Positions 1 to 7,790 of a stretch of DNA of 64,000 nt are shown here, piece by piece (position 1 is the stretch's first letter; each line of letters opens with the position of its first letter). Made by a program: the position numbers and the translations under genes. The stretch comes from Streptomyces sp. ISL-10. Its GTDB lineage: Bacteria; Actinomycetota; Actinomycetes; Streptomycetales; Streptomycetaceae. The stretch is taken from assembly GCF_018614575.1 (NCBI RefSeq), contig NZ_JAGGOJ010000007.1, positions 248,001 through 312,000 of the forward strand. Direction: 5' to 3'. Below the pieces are notes generated by a model. It was not told the DNA's origin and searched no databases. It saw only the letters and a list, made by a program, of their open reading frames with translations.

Positions 1-2
1 TC

Positions 3-1016
3 GCAGAGGTCCCTGACGACTGGGACTGGCCGGAGGAGCCCCCGTCGGACGGATCGGACGGATCGGACGAGTGGGACGAGGAGGAGCCACCTCCCTTCGA
101 CCACGAGGACGTCCCGCCGCTCGTTTCCGAAGAGAAGCCGCCGCCCTTCGACGACGCGGACGTCACGCCGCTCGTCCCCCGTCAGGTGGGCCCGCCCGCC
201 GACGTCGAGCCATGGCGGACCGGCCTGCCGCCGGGCCCGGCGACCGGACCGACCCCCGAGGACGCCCGCACCATCGCCTCATGGGACCGCGACCTCGACG
301 CCCTCACCGGCGAGCTACGCCGCACCCGTGCCGCGACCCGCGACGTCCTGCTGCCGCGGTCCCTGTCGGCCTCCCAGCTCCTGCGGCTCGCGGCGGACCC
401 CGACGGCTTCGCCCACGACCTCGCCCGGCCCATGCCGCGGCCGCCGCAGCCCGCAGCCCGTCGCGGCACCCGGTTCCACGCCTGGGTGGAGTCGCGGTTC
501 GAGGAGCTGCCGCTGCCCATGCTGGACCCGGACGATCTCCCCGGAGCACCGGACGACCTGCCCGGAGCCGCGGGCACCCCCGGTTCCCCCGGTTCCCCCG
601 GTGCCGACGCGCACGACATCACCGACGAGCAGGATCTCGCCGCCCTCAAGGACGCGTTCGACCGCACCGCGTACGCCCGCCGCACCCCCTACCGCGTCGA
701 GGCGTCGTTCCAGATCACGCTCGCCGGCCGCGTCGTCCGGGGCCGTATCGACGCTGTGTACCGGACCGGCGAGCACACCTACGAGATCGTCGACTGGAAG
801 ACCGCCCGCGACGGCACCGCCGACCCCCTCCAGCTCGCCGTCTACCGCCTCGCGTGGGCAGAGCAGCAGGGCGTCCCGCTGGAGGCCGTCTCCGCCGCGT
901 TCGTCTTCGTCCGCAGCGGAGAGGTCGTCAGGCCGGACGCTCTCCCCGGCCGCGAGGGGCTGGAGCGCATCCTGCTGGGTGGGACGGTCGACGAGTCGCG
1001 GTCGGCCGCCCGTTAG
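3..1016 (+). CDS. RecB-family (AdnB-like) helicase-nuclease, C-terminal part
   Basis: The 5' end lies outside the window; the reading frame is open from base 3 to the TAG at 1016. The visible 337 residues begin with an acidic, proline-rich linker and end in a PD-(D/E)XK nuclease domain. The nuclease signature is clear: a conserved His in RGTRFHAWVE, then GRIDAVYR, the catalytic VDWKT and the QLAVYR helix. In actinobacteria the two-subunit AdnAB motor-nuclease that resects double-strand breaks is encoded close to nudC, and that position fits here. The helicase motifs themselves are not visible, so choosing AdnB rather than AdnA rests on gene order only. The stop is 10 bp before the next gene, suggesting one transcript. 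Confidence 0.75.
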   Translation, partial: AEVPDDWDWPEEPPSDGSDGSDEWDEEEPPPFDHEDVPPLVSEEKPPPFDDADVTPLVPRQVGPPADVEPWRTGLPPGPATGPTPEDARTIASWDRDLDALTGELRRTRAATRDVLLPRSLSASQLLRLAADPDGFAHDLARPMPRPPQPAARRGTRFHAWVESRFEELPLPMLDPDDLPGAPDDLPGAAGTPGSPGSPGADAHDITDEQDLAALKDAFDRTAYARRTPYRVEASFQITLAGRVVRGRIDAVYRTGEHTYEIVDWKTARDGTADPLQLAVYRLAWAEQQGVPLEAVSAAFVFVRSGEVVRPDALPGREGLERILLGGTVDESRSAAR

Positions 1017-1026
1017 GCTCAGGAGC

Positions 1027-2424
1027 ATGAGCGCCATCCCGGACAATGCCGTCCGTACGTACATCGAGCAGCATCGCACCGCCTTCGTCGACGACCTCGC
1101 CGAGTGGCTGCGCATCCCGTCCGTGTCGGCGCAGCCCGAGCACGACGACGACGTACGGCGCAGTGCCGAGTGGCTCGCGGCCAAGCTCGCGGAGACCGGC
1201 TTCCCCGTCACCGAGATCTGGCCGACGCCGGGCGCCCCCGCGGTGTTCGCCGAGTGGCCGTCGAGCGATCCGGACGCACCCACCGTGCTGGTCTACGGCC
1301 ATCACGACGTGCAGCCCGCCGCCCGCGAGGACGGCTGGCACACGGAGCCGTTCGAGCCGGTGATCGAGGACGGCCGCCTGTACGCGCGGGGCGCTGCCGA
1401 TGACAAGGGCCAGGTGTTCTTCCACACCCTCGGCGTACGCGCACACCTCGCCGCCACCGGCCGCACCGCCCCCGCCGTCAACCTCAAGCTGCTCGTCGAG
1501 GGCGAGGAGGAATCGGGGTCGCCGCACTTCCGCGCCCTCGTTCAGCAGCACGCGGACCGCCTCGCGGCCGACGCCGTGATCGTCTCCGACACCGGCATGT
1601 GGTCCGAGACGACCCCGACGGTCTGCACCGGCATGCGCGGCCTCGCCGACTGCGAGATCACCCTGTACGGCCCCGACCAGGACATCCACTCCGGTTCGTT
1701 CGGCGGCGCCGTTCCCAACCCGGCCACGGTCGCCGCGCGTATCGTCGCCGCGCTGCACGACGAGGACGAACGGGTCACCGTTCCAGGGTTCTACGACGGC
1801 ATCGCGCCGCTGAGCGACGCCGAGCGCGAGCTGTTCGCCGAGCTGCCCTTCGACGAGGAGACCTGGCTGCGCACCGCCAGATCCCACGGCACGCTCGGTG
1901 AGGCCGGGTACACCACGCTGGAACGCATCTGGGCCCGCCCGACCGCCGAGGTCAACGGCATCGGCGGCGGCTACCAAGGCGCCGGCGGCAAGACGATCGT
2001 GCCGTCGTCGGCCATGGTGAAGCTGTCGTTCCGGCTGGTCGCCGGGCAGGAACCGGACAAGATCGAGCGGGCCGTCGCCGACTGGGTCGCCGACCGGGTC
2101 CCGGCGGGCATCCGCCACGAGATCGTCTTCGGGGCCGCCACCCGCCCGTGTCTGACGCCGCTGGACCACCCGGCCCTGCAGGCGCTCGTACGGGCCATGA
2201 GCCGCGCCTTCGACGGTGAGGAGATCCGCTTCACCCGCGAGGGAGGCTCCGGCCCCGCCGCCGATCTCCAGGACGTGCTCGACGCCCCCGTCCTGTTCCT
2301 CGGCATCTCCGTACCGTCCGACGGCTGGCACGCACCAGATGAGAAGGTCGAGCTCGACCTGCTCTTCAAGGGCGTGGCAGCGTCCGCCCACCTGTGGGGC
2401 GACCTGGCCGAAGCACTTCGCTGA
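1027..2424 (+). CDS. M20 family dipeptidase
   Basis: A 465-residue metallopeptidase of the M20 family, which uses two metal ions to cleave dipeptides or acyl-amino acids in the cytoplasm. The metal-ligand signatures are present in order: VYGHHDVQP (His and Asp ligands), ARGAADDKGQ (bridging Asp), EGEEESGS (general base and Glu ligand) and a late His. A lid/dimerisation domain interrupts the catalytic domain, as expected for the length. The ATG at 1027 is preceded by AGGAG. It follows the nuclease gene by 10 bp and precedes nudC by 38 bp. The substrate cannot be told from sequence; a carnosinase/CNDP-like dipeptidase is the closest familiar subgroup. Confidence 0.85.
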   Translation: MSAIPDNAVRTYIEQHRTAFVDDLAEWLRIPSVSAQPEHDDDVRRSAEWLAAKLAETGFPVTEIWPTPGAPAVFAEWPSSDPDAPTVLVYGHHDVQPAAREDGWHTEPFEPVIEDGRLYARGAADDKGQVFFHTLGVRAHLAATGRTAPAVNLKLLVEGEEESGSPHFRALVQQHADRLAADAVIVSDTGMWSETTPTVCTGMRGLADCEITLYGPDQDIHSGSFGGAVPNPATVAARIVAALHDEDERVTVPGFYDGIAPLSDAERELFAELPFDEETWLRTARSHGTLGEAGYTTLERIWARPTAEVNGIGGGYQGAGGKTIVPSSAMVKLSFRLVAGQEPDKIERAVADWVADRVPAGIRHEIVFGAATRPCLTPLDHPALQALVRAMSRAFDGEEIRFTREGGSGPAADLQDVLDAPVLFLGISVPSDGWHAPDEKVELDLLFKGVAASAHLWGDLAEALR

Positions 2425-2462
2425 ACCGACACCGATCACCCCGGGGGAGTGGGAAGAACACC

Positions 2463-3428
2463 GTGAGCACCGACAGCTACGCCACCGCAGACCGCCCCAT
2501 CGGCCTGACCGCGCCCATCGGCCTGACCGCTCCGAGCGGCATCGACCGTGAGGCGCACAACCGCCTCGACGAGGCATGGCTCGCGGCGGCGTGGAGCCAC
2601 CCCACCACCCGGGTCTTCGTCGTCTCCGGCGGTCAGGCACTCATCGACGACACCCCCGACGGCCGCACCGAGCTGGTGATGACCCCAGCCTTCGAGGCGC
2701 CCCTCACCGAGACCCATCGCTACTTCCTCGGCACGGACGAGGACGGTGTGCGCTACTTCGCCCTTCAGAAGGACTCGCTGCCCGGCCGCATGGACCAGTC
2801 GGCACGGCCCGCGGGACTGCGGGAGGCGGGTCTGCTGCTGGGGCCGCGGGACGCGGGACTGCTGGTCCACGCGGTCGCCCTGGAGAACTGGCAGCGCCTG
2901 CACCGCTTCTGCTCGCGCTGCGGCGAACGCACGGTCATCGCGGCGGCCGGGCACATCCGCCGCTGCCAGGCGTGCGGCGCGGAGCACTACCCGCGGACCG
3001 ACCCGGCGGTGATCATGCTGGTCACGGACGAGGAGGACCGCGCGCTGCTCGGCCGCCAGGTGCACTGGCCCGAGGGCCGCTTCTCGACGCTCGCGGGCTT
3101 CGTGGAGCCGGGTGAGTCGATCGAGCAGTCGGTGCGGCGCGAGGTGCGCGAAGAGGTGGGCGTCACCGTCGGTGACGTGCAGTACGTCGCCAGCCAGCCC
3201 TGGCCGTTCCCCTCCAGCCTGATGCTCGGCTTCACGGCACAGGCGACGTCGTCGGAGATCACCGTCGACGGCGAGGAGATCCACGAGGCCCGCTGGTTCT
3301 CCCGGGAGGACCTGCGGGCCGCGTTCGAGTCCGGGGAGGTGCTGCCTCCCTTCGGCATCTCGATCGCGGCCCGCCTGATCGAGCTCTGGTACGGCAAGCC
3401 GCTGCCGAAGCCCGGTGATGTCATCTGA
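2463..3428 (+). CDS. nudC: NAD(H) pyrophosphatase / NAD-decapping Nudix hydrolase
   Basis: A 321-residue NudC-type Nudix enzyme that hydrolyses NADH to NMNH and AMP and can remove NAD caps from RNA. It has an N-terminal domain, a four-cysteine zinc ribbon (CSRCG and CQACG), and a Nudix box GFVEPGESIEQSVRREVREE ending in VGV. The motif SQPWPFPSS downstream of the box is diagnostic of the NADH-specific subgroup. The GTG at 2463 follows GGGGGAGTGGG. In Mycobacterium nudC is next to mycoredoxin, uvrD2 and whiB7; here the same neighbours exist but are pushed 32 kb away by the prophage inserted after its stop. Confidence 0.92.
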   Translation: MSTDSYATADRPIGLTAPIGLTAPSGIDREAHNRLDEAWLAAAWSHPTTRVFVVSGGQALIDDTPDGRTELVMTPAFEAPLTETHRYFLGTDEDGVRYFALQKDSLPGRMDQSARPAGLREAGLLLGPRDAGLLVHAVALENWQRLHRFCSRCGERTVIAAAGHIRRCQACGAEHYPRTDPAVIMLVTDEEDRALLGRQVHWPEGRFSTLAGFVEPGESIEQSVRREVREEVGVTVGDVQYVASQPWPFPSSLMLGFTAQATSSEITVDGEEIHEARWFSREDLRAAFESGEVLPPFGISIAARLIELWYGKPLPKPGDVI

Positions 3429-3562
3429 ACCTCCGCCACGGCCGGCGAGAGACCCACTCGCTGCCCGCCGGATGCCCCGCTGCCGCCGGCGCTCCGCCGA
3501 AGCGGTAGGCCCTGCCGTCGACAGAGGCCCCTGTGCCGCCGGAGGCCCGGCGTGAGACGGTG

Positions 3563-3640
3563 CTAGGCGCCGATCTTCTGCTTGACCTGGGCCAGCGAGG
3601 GGTTGGTCAGCGTGGAACCGTCCGGGAAGAGGACGGTCGG
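3563..3640 (-). pseudogene. Severed 3' end of the host mycoredoxin gene
   Basis: On the minus strand this stretch reads Pro, then TVLFPDGSTLTNPSLAQVKQ, then KIGA and a TAG stop. It matches the C-terminus of the mycoredoxin gene whose 5' part lies at the other end of the prophage. It has no start codon and is cut exactly at the cis-proline codon by integration. Joined to codons 1-56 of the gene at 35390-35223 it would restore an 80-residue protein, the presumed uninterrupted host version. It should be untranslated in the lysogen. Confidence 0.88.
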
Positions 3641-3665
3641 CACGGTCCTGGGTTTTGCCTCCGGT
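3614..3665. other. attL, left prophage attachment site
   Basis: Hybrid site. Bases 3614-3638 are bacterial, GG at 3639-3640 is the proposed crossover dinucleotide, and the phage half follows. CACGGTC (3641-3647) is shared with attR. The phage arm ends with TTTTGCCTCCGGT at 3653-3665, the exact reverse complement of the arm at 35199-35211 in attR. The arm begins 12 nt from the central GG, as in attR. This dyad symmetry fixes the centre without a reference sequence. Confidence 0.87.
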
Positions 3666-3788
3666 CTGACCTGCGGGTTCAGGGACGGAACATCGTCCCT
3701 GACCTGCGTGTTCTAGCTCTCGACAGAGTGGCCAGATGACGGAGGCGTAGGAACCTCGGGTTGCCCACCTGTTCGCAGGGGGTTCCCC
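3648..3788 (+). promoter_or_regulatory. Integrase upstream region: hairpin flanked by two GCAGGTC motifs
   Basis: Between attL and the integrase ATG lies a hairpin, AGGGACG (3681-3687) pairing with CGTCCCT (3694-3700). It is bracketed by two copies of GACCTGC (3668-3674 and 3701-3707), each followed by a G(C/T/G)GTTC-like tail. The same heptamer, in either orientation, recurs in other non-coding parts of the prophage. The arrangement beside int suggests a control site for integrase expression or an accessory site near attP; this is inference. Confidence 0.5.
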
Positions 3789-5357
3789 ATGTCGGCAACG
3801 GCTACAGCGACGCGTCGCGCACTCGGAGTGATCAGGCTCTCTGTCGGCGGACTCAACCAGACCGGTGAAGACACGCAGCGTCGGAGGATCACTAACCGCT
3901 GCATCGCAGATGAAGTGAACCTGTTGGATGAGTGGGCAGTCGATATCGACGTATCGGCCTCTTACTCCCCGTGGGCCCGGCCGGAACTCGGTAAGTGGCT
4001 GAACGACCGAATCAACGAATTCGACGTTCTGTATGTCTACAAGCTGGACCGTATCGTTCGGTCGGTCCGTGACTTGTCGAACCTTCTCGATTGGTGCGAG
4101 AAGCACGGGAAGACCCTCGTATCGGTAGAGGAAGGGTTCGACCTGGGTACGTCCTGGGGTCGGACTATCGCCAAGATTCTGGCCGTTCTGGCAGAGGCGG
4201 AACTAGAGGTTATGAAGGAACGTGCTCGGGCTTCCCGTGACACGTCGAAAGCCAAGGGTCGTTGGCCCGGCGGACTGGTTCCGTTCGGTCGTATCTCTGT
4301 TCCGGTCGAGAACGGGGATGGATACACCCTCGAACTCTGCCCCAAGTACGGCCCGTGGCTTCTCCGCATGATTGAGAAGTTCCTAGAAGTGAAGAACTTC
4401 GCGGCTGTCGCTCGGTGGCTGAACGACAACAAGGTACCGACCGCACAAGACATTGCCCGTATCCGCGCTGCTAAGGCCAGCAGCACAAATACGCGGCTCT
4501 CCGGCAAGAAGGCAAAGCCGCGCGGTAAGCAGTGGGCGGCTACCTCGGTTCAGAACATCCTGACTAGCCGGAGCCTTATTGGGGAGTACGTTCGGGCAGA
4601 CGGCTCCGTAGAGCGAAACGCGGACGGTACTCCTATCCTGCGTTCCGTCCCGGTACTGAGCCCCGAGAAGTTCGAGGAACTTCAGGCAGTCATCCGGACC
4701 GTGAAATACACCAAGGGGACGGGTAGCACTTCCCCGCTTCTCGGGGTGCTGTACTGCATCTGCGGAAAGCCGTTGTACTACACCAAGGAAAACGGCAACA
4801 AGGTTGCTCGGTTCAAGTGCGTCGGGAACAACTCGCAGAACATCCCCGCTTGCCCCGGACAGTCGTTCCCGGCAAGTGAGATCCTGCAAGAACTCCGGTC
4901 GGTCTTCCTCGCTGAACTCCACAGTCTGCCGATTCTCGAAAAGCGGGTATCGACGGATGACACAGCACTCGTCAAGATGGCAGTACTCGAAAGCCAGCTT
5001 CAGCAATACATGGACGAACTGAAGGCGGGCCGACTCGATGCAACCGAATTCGCCCGGCTCACTGCCGAAACGGCACAGGAACGCCAGAAGGTTGCGGAAA
5101 CCCCTTCGGGCGGTAGTCGCGTCGAATGGGTCGACACCGGTAAGACCTACGGCAAGTGGTGGGATGCCGTCGACACCCCGGAACGGCGAGAGAAGCTGGT
5201 CACCTGGGGAGTCAAGGCAGTGCGCGGCGGGGACGGCATGACCCTGGACACCAGCGCGTTGAAAGAAGGGATGCTGTACAGCGTCCAGCGAGCCAAGAAC
5301 GTGAAGCTCTCGAACGACTACCGGACCGAGCTGGTAGGTACCGCCCCCAGGGACTAG
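3789..5357 (+). CDS. int: Large serine integrase
   Basis: A 522-residue large serine recombinase that would catalyse attP x attB integration. The N-terminal resolvase domain (about 12-155) has the nucleophile at S18 in IRLSVGG and the YKLDRIVRS segment around 84-92. The recombinase domain spans about 160-300, and the zinc ribbon uses C323, C325, C344 and C355. A coiled-coil stretch follows (about 380-440), the region that controls directionality in this family. It transcribes away from attL, 124 bp from the core. No adjacent excisionase/RDF gene could be identified. The ATG at 3789 follows GCAGGGGGTTCCCC. Confidence 0.95.
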   Translation: MSATATATRRALGVIRLSVGGLNQTGEDTQRRRITNRCIADEVNLLDEWAVDIDVSASYSPWARPELGKWLNDRINEFDVLYVYKLDRIVRSVRDLSNLLDWCEKHGKTLVSVEEGFDLGTSWGRTIAKILAVLAEAELEVMKERARASRDTSKAKGRWPGGLVPFGRISVPVENGDGYTLELCPKYGPWLLRMIEKFLEVKNFAAVARWLNDNKVPTAQDIARIRAAKASSTNTRLSGKKAKPRGKQWAATSVQNILTSRSLIGEYVRADGSVERNADGTPILRSVPVLSPEKFEELQAVIRTVKYTKGTGSTSPLLGVLYCICGKPLYYTKENGNKVARFKCVGNNSQNIPACPGQSFPASEILQELRSVFLAELHSLPILEKRVSTDDTALVKMAVLESQLQQYMDELKAGRLDATEFARLTAETAQERQKVAETPSGGSRVEWVDTGKTYGKWWDAVDTPERREKLVTWGVKAVRGGDGMTLDTSALKEGMLYSVQRAKNVKLSNDYRTELVGTAPRD

Positions 5358-5370
5358 CCACACGGACGCA

Positions 5371-5403
5371 GGAAGCCCCGTACCGGGTTGGTACGGGGCT
5401 TCC
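5371..5403 (+). terminator. Hairpin terminator after the integrase
   Basis: Perfect 14-bp stem (GGAAGCCCCGTACC, loop GGGTT) beginning 13 bp after the integrase stop. There is no U-run, as is usual in Streptomyces. It lies between the rightward integrase and the leftward DUF397 gene and could serve both. Confidence 0.75.
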
Positions 5404-5437
5404 GTCGTATCGGGCCCTGAACGGCCCTCAGAGCCGC

Positions 5438-5653
5438 TTACAGGGGCGTGACGTCCGAACCCTTCACCAGGTTCAGGAACGCGCCCCATGCCTCCGGCTG
5501 GAAGCTCAGGGCCGGACCCTCGGGGTTCTTGCTGTCTCGTACCGGCACGATGCCAGGAACCTTGGCCGACTCGACACAGTTGTTATCGCCGCTCGAATAG
5601 CTGGACTTGAACCAGTCGTAACCGGCGGCGGAAGCGTTGTGGATAGGCGACAT
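5438..5653 (-). CDS. DUF397 small protein
   Basis: A 71-residue protein with the DUF397 hallmark WFKSSYSSGDNNCVE followed by VPVRDSKNPEGPALSF. DUF397 proteins are very common in Streptomyces, usually encoded directly after an XRE-DUF5753 regulator, and in several cases (whiJ and bldB-type loci) the pair controls development or antibiotic production. Here it follows the XRE gene with a 2-nt gap, so translation is probably coupled. Its biochemical activity is unknown; it may modulate the XRE partner. Confidence 0.87.
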   Translation of the reverse strand: MSPIHNASAAGYDWFKSSYSSGDNNCVESAKVPGIVPVRDSKNPEGPALSFQPEAWGAFLNLVKGSDVTPL

Positions 5654-5655
5654 GG

Positions 5656-6513
5656 TTAGTCCGTTCCCTTGATGTGCTCTTTGATGATGGATAGCGACTG
5701 TTCGACCGGCAGAGCTTCAGAGTTCAGCCGTCGGAACAGTGCCGTATAGAACTCGACCTGCTTCGGGTCCTCGTAGTACACGATAGACATCAGGTCATCC
5801 CGGTACACAATGTCCGTCTCCACTGGTTCCGGGAAGGCCAGGATTCCGAACGGCCCGTATAGAGCGACGTTGATAGCCGCACTGGACGGGAGTACCTGAA
5901 TCTGAATGTTGGTCTCCCTGGCAAGGGATACGAGCGATTCGAGCTGATCCCGCATCACATCCTTGCCCAGGTCTGCCTTTAGGGCTGCTTCCGTTATAAC
6001 GGCCCATAGGCGCAGGGGAGTTGAACGGGCGAACGTTTGCCGACGCTGACCCCGAACCTTTACCTGTGCGGCTACGTCCTCGTCCGACTTGGCGGGGTTC
6101 TGCGTCCGAACCACAGCTTCGGTATAGGCCGGAGTCTGAAGTAGCCCCGGAATCAGGGCAGTTTCGACGACATACAAGTCTGACGCGTCCCATTCCAGGG
6201 CGATCAAATCGCTGTACTCGGAGTTCAACGAACCCTCGTATTGCGACCACCAACCCCGCTCGCGTCCGTTGCGGGCAAGGTCCTGAAACCGTGCGCGTCG
6301 GGTCTGGTCGGTCACGCCGTAGAAGTCGAGAAGTGCGCGCAAGTCAAGAGAGCGGATGCCGGATTGTGCAGCCTCGATACGGCTGATCTTTGATTCGGCA
6401 CAGTCAAGCTCTGCGGCTGCTTGGGCAATCGTCTTGCCAGCAGCCCCGCGAGCCTCCCTCAGCATCCGGCCGAGTCGCCGTTGCCGAACGGTTGGGTTCC
6501 TGTTCACGGGCAC
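5656..6513 (-). CDS. XRE-family regulator with DUF5753 (WhiJ-like)
   Basis: A 285-residue protein with an N-terminal Xre helix-turn-helix (about residues 10-65, including AAGKTIAQAAAELDCAESKI) and a C-terminal DUF5753 domain (about 95-275, starting near YVVETALIPGLLQTPAYT). DUF5753 is a presumed ligand- or protein-sensing domain. The GTG at 6513 has AGGAGG upstream; an alternative GTG lies two codons in. It is divergent from the ATPase gene across a 201-bp region with several inverted repeats, and upstream of DUF397. It may be the prophage immunity repressor or a host-development regulator carried as cargo; the sequence does not decide. Confidence 0.87.
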   Translation of the reverse strand: MPVNRNPTVRQRRLGRMLREARGAAGKTIAQAAAELDCAESKISRIEAAQSGIRSLDLRALLDFYGVTDQTRRARFQDLARNGRERGWWSQYEGSLNSEYSDLIALEWDASDLYVVETALIPGLLQTPAYTEAVVRTQNPAKSDEDVAAQVKVRGQRRQTFARSTPLRLWAVITEAALKADLGKDVMRDQLESLVSLARETNIQIQVLPSSAAINVALYGPFGILAFPEPVETDIVYRDDLMSIVYYEDPKQVEFYTALFRRLNSEALPVEQSLSIIKEHIKGTD

Positions 6514-6714
6514 TGTCGTGCGCCTCCTGGTCGTCGTCTCGGTTCAGTCTCGCTGCTGGCCTCACCCCTGGGCAACCACGTTGAGTAACCCCCAAAGTGG
6601 GGACTTGCACCGTGGGGTGCCGAGGGCCCATCGTAGGGATTGTTCCGGAACGCAGAGAGGGGCTTGACAGATCGTCAAGTGGCAGTAGCGGCAAGCGGGA
6701 TCAGAGAGGTGATC
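6514..6714. promoter_or_regulatory. Divergent control region with inverted repeats
   Basis: The region between the XRE and ATPase genes holds three dyads: CCCCA-AAG-TGGGG (6590-6602), GCACC-GTG-GGGTGC (6607-6620, one extra base) and CTTGAC-AGATC-GTCAAG (6663-6679). The last overlaps a possible -35 element (TTGACA) for the rightward gene. They are candidate operators for the XRE protein. The SD AGAGAGG lies just before the ATG at 6715. Confidence 0.5.
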
Positions 6715-7146
6715 ATGGAGGATTTCCGAACGGATCGAACGCGGTACCCCACTCGCAGTGCCTACGTGAAGCCCGCACGTGATCGTGTCCAGCGGGTCGC
6801 CAGAGAGTGGGGCTTGACAGAGGCCCTGGTCTCTGATCTCACCTTGCTCGCCTCCGAGCTGGTCACGAACGCGATCACGCACGGACGCGTGCAGGGTCGT
6901 GAAATCGGCGTGACCCTCACGCAAACCCCCGACCGCGTCCGAATTGAAGTTCGGGACGCAGGGGACGGACTCCCCAAGGAACAGAACCCGACCGCTGAAG
7001 ATCTCAATGGGCGGGGTCTAATCCTCGTCGGCATTCTCGCCGACGAGTGGGGGGTAATCACTCAGGTAGTCGGCAAAACCGTATTCGCCGAGATCTACCT
7101 AAAGCAGGAAACCCCGGTTGGCTGCAACGGGGTTAGCCATGCCTGA
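6715..7146 (+). CDS. RsbW-like ATP-binding anti-sigma-type protein
   Basis: A 143-residue GHKL ATPase-fold protein. The N-box LASELVTNAITHG (residues about 44-56) and the G1 box VRDAGDGLP plus GRGLILVGILAD match the Streptomyces RsbW/SpoIIAB-like family. These proteins bind ATP and act as kinases or anti-sigma partners. Members of this family are recurrent neighbours of XRE-DUF5753 and DUF397 genes in Streptomyces, so the three are read here as one functional cluster. The start at 6715 is set by AGAGAGG 7 nt upstream; longer in-frame starts lack an SD. Partner sigma or anti-anti-sigma factors are not encoded nearby. Confidence 0.84.
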   Translation: MEDFRTDRTRYPTRSAYVKPARDRVQRVAREWGLTEALVSDLTLLASELVTNAITHGRVQGREIGVTLTQTPDRVRIEVRDAGDGLPKEQNPTAEDLNGRGLILVGILADEWGVITQVVGKTVFAEIYLKQETPVGCNGVSHA

Positions 7147-7336
7147 GCCCACGGCGGAACCTGAGTCCGCAAACCCCTTCAAGGGAACGACCTACGAGGC
7201 TTCCCCTGAAGGCTGGTGGACCGAACACGGCGGGGCACTGGATACCGCATCCGGAGTGGTATTCATCCCGCAGGGTTCCGAGGTTCCGCCGTGTTCCTTC
7301 CCCTGCACAATCTGCAAGAGGAAGGGAAGGCAATAG
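7139..7336 (+). CDS. Small hypothetical protein of the XRE/ATPase cluster
   Basis: A 65-residue protein overlapping the ATPase stop by 8 bp, so probably translationally coupled. It contains the stretch GWWTEHGGALDTASGVVFIP and a C-terminal CSFPCTICKRKGRQ with closely spaced cysteines that could bind metal. No function is recognised. Position and size resemble the small orphan ORFs that accompany WhiJ-like clusters. The SD is weak, so coupling is the main argument for this start. Confidence 0.6.
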   Translation: MPEPTAEPESANPFKGTTYEASPEGWWTEHGGALDTASGVVFIPQGSEVPPCSFPCTICKRKGRQ

Positions 7337-7338
7337 CG

Positions 7339-7554
7339 ATGATTCCCCGACCCACAGAACCGGGGCCGCTATCGGCGGAGTGCGCGGTAGGACAACACCG
7401 GGACTACCGAGAACTCCACAAGAAATGTCGCCAAACAGAAGACGTACCCCTTATCCACGGGGGCGGCATTCTCTTAGTACGTCGGTGCGGGTGCACCTGT
7501 CACCGGTACAACTCACGCAGTACCACCAGGCAGCCGGAGAGAACTACCGGCTGA
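7339..7554 (+). CDS. Small cysteine-containing hypothetical protein
   Basis: A 71-residue protein starting at an ATG 2 bp after the preceding stop, with GAAGGGAAGG as SD. Its central part (HRDYRELHKKCRQ) and the cysteine/histidine group RRCGCTCH suggest a small metal-binding module. The conserved layout of three overlapping or adjacent genes (ATPase, 65 aa, 71 aa) indicates one transcript that ends at the hairpin at 7658. Function unknown. Confidence 0.6.
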   Translation: MIPRPTEPGPLSAECAVGQHRDYRELHKKCRQTEDVPLIHGGGILLVRRCGCTCHRYNSRSTTRQPERTTG

Positions 7555-7657
7555 GTCCAAACAGGGCCGTCTGACCCCCGATACGGGTCCGTAGGGTGAC
7601 CACAGTCGCGTCAGGGTCACGCAATGAGCCTGAGAGCCCCTGCGGGGGCCCAGACCG

Positions 7658-7690
7658 AGGGCCGCAACCTGGGTAGTAGGTTGCGGCCCT
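7658..7690 (+). terminator. Terminator after the ATPase operon
   Basis: Perfect 13-bp stem (AGGGCCGCAACCT, loop GGGTAGT). The same 7-base loop occurs in the terminator after the Lsr2-like gene (34980-34986). Confidence 0.75.
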
Positions 7691-7738
7691 CTTGCGTCCC
7701 CAGGGGGCCGTACAGAGCCTCTGGGGGCCGGACATGAC

Positions 7739-7772
7739 GAGAGCCCCGACCCTGGGGAGGATCGGGGCTCTC
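7739..7772. terminator. Convergent terminator
   Basis: An 11-bp stem (GAGAGCCCCGA) just before the stop side of the leftward gene at 7791. It probably ends the leftward early transcript. Confidence 0.65.
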
Positions 7773-7790
7773 AGAGCCGTACAGGGGCTC

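Noticed and set aside
5438..6513. XRE/DUF397 pair as a toxin-antitoxin system
   Set aside because: DUF397 has no toxin motif, and the XRE-DUF5753 partner is regulator-like; the WhiJ-type reading explains the cluster better.
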